Source: Chara braunii (taxonomy: Eukaryota > Streptophyta > Charophyceae > Charales > Characeae). Taken from it: a stretch of 44,387 nucleotides of DNA. The stretch covers positions 211,838 to 256,224 of the forward strand of contig BFEA01000720.1 in NCBI GenBank assembly GCA_003427395.1. Reading direction: 5' to 3'. Positions 41,263 to 44,387 of this stretch are shown here, in pieces. Numbering within the stretch: the first letter of the stretch is position 1; the number at the start of each line of letters is the position of its first letter. The position numbers were made by a program, and so were the translations under genes. Below the pieces are notes generated by a model. That model worked only from the letters and a program-made list of their open reading frames with translations. It ran no database searches and was not told the DNA's origin.

Positions 41263-41441
41263 TGTACATGGTCCTATAGTACGGCACACTCGTGTTGAAG
41301 AGGTGTCGTGCTGGCTATTTACTCCCCCCCCGCTCTGTCTCTTATACACATCTAGATGTGTATAAGAGACAGGTGTAGATGGTCCTATAGTACGGCACAC
41401 TCGTGTTGAAGAGGTGTCGTGCTGGCTATTTACTCCCCCCC
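41262..41441. other. Assembly artefact: mate-pair junction adapter between duplicated flanks
   Basis: CTGTCTCTTATACACATCT joins its reverse complement AGATGTGTATAAGAGACAG at 41335-41372, exactly the 38-base Nextera (Tn5) mate-pair junction. The about 68 bases before it (41262-41330) recur just after it (41373-41441) with one substitution and a longer C run. The - strand frame across it contains SYTHLDVYKRQ, a translation artefact of this adapter. It is not native DNA. Confidence 0.97.
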
Positions 41442-41525
41442 CCCCCCACCTCCCGTCGGCGAGCAGCGAGCAGCAACGGGCGGGTTGCTATTTGCCCTCC
41501 CCCCCCGTTGGCTGCTGTTGCGTGT

Positions 41526-41772
41526 GCACGTGGTCATCTCTACTGCCACGTGGCAGCTCGTGGTGGAACTCAAGAACCCCCCTGCTTAGGGGGCTGCTCT
41601 ACAGTGGTGAGGGTCTGCTCCCACAGCAGACCCTAGATCTGCAGATTTGCAGAACTGCTATTGAGGGCTGATCAAGATCTCAGCCCCCTCTCTCCTCCAG
41701 CTGGCTTGCTGCAGCGAAGGCCAAGACCCTCCTGGTCTTGGTGTACCTTGTGCCCTTGGAGACACCAAGGGC
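41526..41772. other. Hairpin cluster with two G-box (CACGTG) motifs
   Basis: CACGTG occurs at 41527 and inside the 14-bp palindrome CTGCCACGTGGCAG (41543-41556). Perfect stems follow: AGGGTCTGCT/AGCAGACCCT (41610-41634), GGGCTGA/TCAGCCC (about 41665-41686), CCAAGACC/GGTCTTGG (41721-41741) and GCCCTTGG/CCAAGGGC (41752-41772). It is probably structured leader sequence of the third element. Confidence 0.7.
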
Positions 41773-42328
41773 CAAGTATCACTTCTCTCTCTCCCCTCCC
41801 TCCACTAACCCACCCTCCCTACCTCTCCTCTCTCCTCTTACTCACCCCTCCTCTTTCCCCCACCTTCTACTGCCTCTTTTCTCCCCTCCTTTTACCTTCC
41901 CCACCCCAACTTTCTCCCACCGCCAACTCTTTTACTCTTTTTTCTTCATTTCTTTTCTTTTCTTTCCTCCTTCTTTTCTCCTTGCTTCTTGATCCCTCTC
42001 CACCGTTCCCCAACCCTCCTCTCCCCCAACTACCACCACATCATCCCCCCACCTTCCACTTCCATCTTTTTTTTCTCTCCCACCTATTTTTTTCTTTTCT
42101 CCTTCACTTTTTCATTCCCCTTCCCCCCTACTTCAAATTTTTCTGTTTTTCTTATTTCTATCTCTCTTTTGATTTATCTTTTCTCTTTTTTTCAAAAATT
42201 CGAATTATCTTCTTCCCCACCTTCTTTTCTCATTTTCTGATTTATTTCATTTATTTTTCTATGTATTCTGAAAATTTGATTTTCTTTACGACAACCCTAA
42301 ATCTGATTAGGTGTTAGTCTTTCTTGCT
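41773..42328 (+). other. Pyrimidine-rich tract, no gene
   Basis: About 500 bases are overwhelmingly C and T on the + strand, grading from CTC-rich to T-rich. A frame of 218 codons across it is S/L/P/F low-complexity and not supported as a protein. Confidence 0.7.
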
Positions 42329-42652
42329 TTCGGCACACGTTTTGACCCCGTAGGAGTAACAAAGTGCTGCCGAAATTTCTGATTTTTTCTTAATCTTTTT
42401 CGGCACACTTCGACCCCATGGGGGTAACGAAATGCTGCCAAATTTTTTGAAAAATCAGATACTCCATTTCTCTCCACCTCCTCATCCACTTATTTACTTA
42501 TTTATTTATTTATCTATTATTTATTTATTTATTTATTTATTTTCTAAAATTTTTTATTTGCGGCAGTTTGAAACCTAGTGTGCTTATTTTGGTATCTCCT
42601 TCCCCCCTTGGCACATTCTTGAACCCATGGGGGGTATGGAAATGTTGCCGAA
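42329..42652. repeat. Three related palindromes of about 45 bp
   Basis: Units at 42329-42374, 42399-42442 and 42608-42652 share TTCGGCACA, a TTCGACCCCATGGGG centre and GAAATGCTGCCGAA, allowing for mutations. In the second unit CGGCA pairs with TGCC, TTCG with CGAA, and the centre CCCCATGGGG is a perfect palindrome. (TTTA)n microsatellite lies between units 2 and 3 (about 42486-42543). Confidence 0.85.
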
Positions 42653-42829
42653 AAGTTCAAAAAAAATAAATCTTATTTTTATTTTCATATTTTGTTTACT
42701 TCTTCCCTTAATTATTTTTACTATTTTTTTTTTTTTTTTTCCTTAAAATCTCGCTGTTTATTTATTTTTCTCCCGCCTTCCCCCCCTATGCTTGGTATTT
42801 TATTTTCTTGATTAGGTCACGGGTACCCT

Positions 42830-42892
42830 ACCCTAACCACTTAAACTTCGGTTAGGGTTTTCTTAGGGTTTTTCTAGGGTTTAGGGTTTTTC
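42830..42892. repeat. Interstitial plant-type telomeric repeats, head to head
   Basis: ACCCTAACC (42830-42838) faces GGTTAGGGT (42850-42858). Several AGGGTTT units follow (TTAGGGTTTTTCTAGGG then TTTAGGGTTTTT) to about 42892. TTTAGGG is the common plant telomere unit. It could equally act as a telobox promoter motif for the ORF at 43076. Confidence 0.8.
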
Positions 42893-43075
42893 ACCCCCCC
42901 CCTACTTCCCCCTTCCTATTCGGGCACCCTGGACCCGAACCACCCCTCCCCCTTTGACGGCGCCCGCGCTAGCCTTGCTAACGTCGTCCGCCGCTTTCTA
43001 CCACGGAACCCCCCCTATGCCCTCCGCTCACGCGGACCTCTCCTGGCCCCCTCCAGACAGGCTCGTCACCTCCCC

Positions 43076-43501
43076 ATGGCCGACGGTGAGTCACAAGCAG
43101 CCGATGCGGCGACGACCACCGCACAGGGCTCCACACCCATGCCGACGGACCAGGGCCACCAGCCCCAGGGGGATCTGCACACCCTCTTCACCTCCCTCCT
43201 TTCGCCCATCATGGCGCAACTCGCGACCCTCACGCCCTTACAGACGCAAGTGGCGACCCTTGCCGTCGGCATGCGGCAACTCGAGGACGCTGGTCGTCCT
43301 TCCTCTCCTCACCCTCTCTCTTCTCCTGGCTCTCCCGTTCTCCGACAAAATGGCCACAGCGGAACTTCCTCCTCTGCCGTTCCCGACCCGGCCATCTTGG
43401 TGACCGTCCACGCCCCTAGCATGATGACCGCCACGAGTCAGGTCCTCCCTCAGTCTACGGGCGCACCCGCCCAGATTCCGGTCACTACGACCACGGTGTG
43501 A
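43076..43501 (+). CDS. Hypothetical protein, 141 aa (possible gag-like or first exon)
   Basis: ATG at 43076 is in a strong context (CCCCATGGCC). The protein starts MADGESQAADAATTTAQG, has a predicted helical stretch DLHTLFTSLLSPIMAQL followed by ATLTPLQTQVATLAVGMR, then a P/S/T-rich tail, and stops at TGA 43499. A short acidic start followed by a helix with regular L/V spacing is common in retrotransposon Gag N-termini, and a third LTR element begins about 2.1 kb upstream. Alternatively it is the first exon of a host gene, since GGTGTGAG at the stop could be a splice donor and teloboxes lie upstream. I recognise no family. Confidence 0.35.
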   Translation: MADGESQAADAATTTAQGSTPMPTDQGHQPQGDLHTLFTSLLSPIMAQLATLTPLQTQVATLAVGMRQLEDAGRPSSPHPLSSPGSPVLRQNGHSGTSSSAVPDPAILVTVHAPSMMTATSQVLPQSTGAPAQIPVTTTTV

Positions 43502-43919
43502 GGAAACCCGGGGAGGGGCGCCTACTGTTCGCTGAAGCCAACGGCAACAGCGCCTGTCACTCGCTGCGCCCGCTTCCAAGGCCCTCAACGATCAGTAGGG
43601 GATAGCGTTCCGACTGTCTCCCATGCGTCCGCTGTAGCGGGTTTAAGTATTCTCCTTTGCACCTCGTCAAACAACCATTACTAAGCCAGAACCAAACGAA
43701 CAGGGATGATTCGTAAAGTTGATATCTGCTCAACCCTTGAAGGTCTTTTAATTTTTCTGATTTGTTGGACTAAAGATACAATTATTGTCCATAGGCTTGT
43801 ACTTAGAAGTTTGCTCNAGCGAAGGGCNATTTGACAAAATGAAATACACGGAAGCGCGCCAGTGAGTAAGAGTCAATAATAATTCAGCACAATCAACACC
43901 TCTTTGAATGCACTGTATG
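43502..43919. other. Non-coding, no recognisable gene
   Basis: Two single ambiguous bases at 43817 and 43828. No ORF or repeat unit recognised before the satellite. Confidence 0.45.
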
Positions 43920-44387
43920 ACTGTCCGCCAATAGACAGTGAATACCTGATTACCTTACGAAAAGTCGATCTGCCAATGATAATTCTTGATCTGCCATTAA
44001 ACAGAGACTGCATAACCAGTCAATGGGCGGAGAGTATTCGATCTGTGAATGTCTGTTTGATCAGCCAATAGGCAGGCAGTGATTGACCTGCTAATGCGAA
44101 GTGGATGATCTCACGGCCAGTGATAGTGGCTGATCTCGCCACCAGTGAAATAGCTGATTTCACAGCCAATGATAGTGGCTGATCACATTACCAACGAAAT
44201 AACTGATCTCACAGTCAGTGATAGTGGCTGATCACTTCACCAGCGTAGTGCCTGGTCTCACATCAAGCGATAATGGCTGATCACATCACCAGCGAAATAG
44301 TTGATCTCACAGCCAGTGGTAGTGGCTGATCACTTCACCAGCGTAGTACCTGGTCTCACAGCCAGCGATAATGCCTGATCACATCAC
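43920..44387 (+). repeat. 49-bp satellite array with 98-bp alternation, decayed left edge
   Basis: Clean units of exactly 49 bases start at 44080, 44129, 44178, 44227, 44276, 44325 and 44374 (the last cut by the window end). Each begins close to GCTGATCAC and contains CACCAGCG and CTCACAGCCAG.GATA.TG. Units alternate between an ACGAAATA type and a GTAGT.CCTGG type, a two-unit higher-order period. Between 43920 and 44080 units are recognisable (GATCTGCCAATGATAAT) but irregular. Confidence 0.93.

Noticed and set aside
41661-42317. 218-codon S/L/P/F-rich ORF
   Set aside because: Translation of a pyrimidine tract; no protein features.
44080-44387. CRISPR-like array (regular 49-bp units)
   Set aside because: The whole unit repeats, with no variable spacers, in a eukaryotic context. 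It is a satellite.

Overview
The window is eukaryotic, repeat-rich and gene-poor. I found no host protein-coding gene that I can name. Several things point to a land-plant/charophyte lineage, and a Chara-like alga is my best guess (inference, moderate): chromodomain-bearing Ty3/gypsy elements primed by initiator tRNA-Met, TTTAGGG-type telomeric repeats, a polyadenylated U6 snRNA copy, long GA/CT microsatellites and scaffold gaps. All alignments and counts were made by eye. No search or folding program was run.

Region by region. 1-50 is the 3' tip of an LTR of the same family as the first full element. 51-8100 is mostly non-coding, with short direct repeats and a cluster of perfect palindromes at 2.2-2.5 kb. 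8109-8647 and 9888-10091 are two related inverted-repeat elements, the first containing a U6 retropseudogene. 10694-19361 is element 1, a nearly complete but decayed chromovirus-type LTR retrotransposon with an 842-base gap in its leader. 19362-24477 is non-coding and holds a 37-bp-arm foldback that could be a small-RNA precursor, a roughly 200-bp tandem repeat and a dispersed repeat family. 24478-33591 is element 2, a second copy from a sister subfamily. 33592-40660 is microsatellites, tandem duplications and a hairpin cluster at 36.8 kb. 40664-43501 looks like the 5' part of a third LTR element (LTR end, primer-binding site, hairpin-rich leader, possible gag-like ORF), and it contains an assembly artefact: a Nextera mate-pair junction adapter at 41335-41372. 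43920-44387 is a 49-bp satellite array running off the window.

Elements 1 and 2 share one plan: LTR, tRNA-iMet primer site, a long GA-rich leader, an upstream coiled-coil ORF (ORF A), a Gag ORF with a CCHC knuckle in the +1 frame relative to ORF A, then a protease/RT/RNase H/integrase/chromodomain Pol in the -1 frame relative to Gag, and the 3' LTR. The ORF A/Gag overlap has the same geometry and a matching ATG in both copies, so it is probably a real feature of the family. Both copies are dead. Most premature stops are CAG to TAG or TGG to TAG, the pattern left by deamination of methylated cytosine. Element 2 also carries a dense TTGAC(C) (W-box) array upstream of an internal TATA box in its leader.
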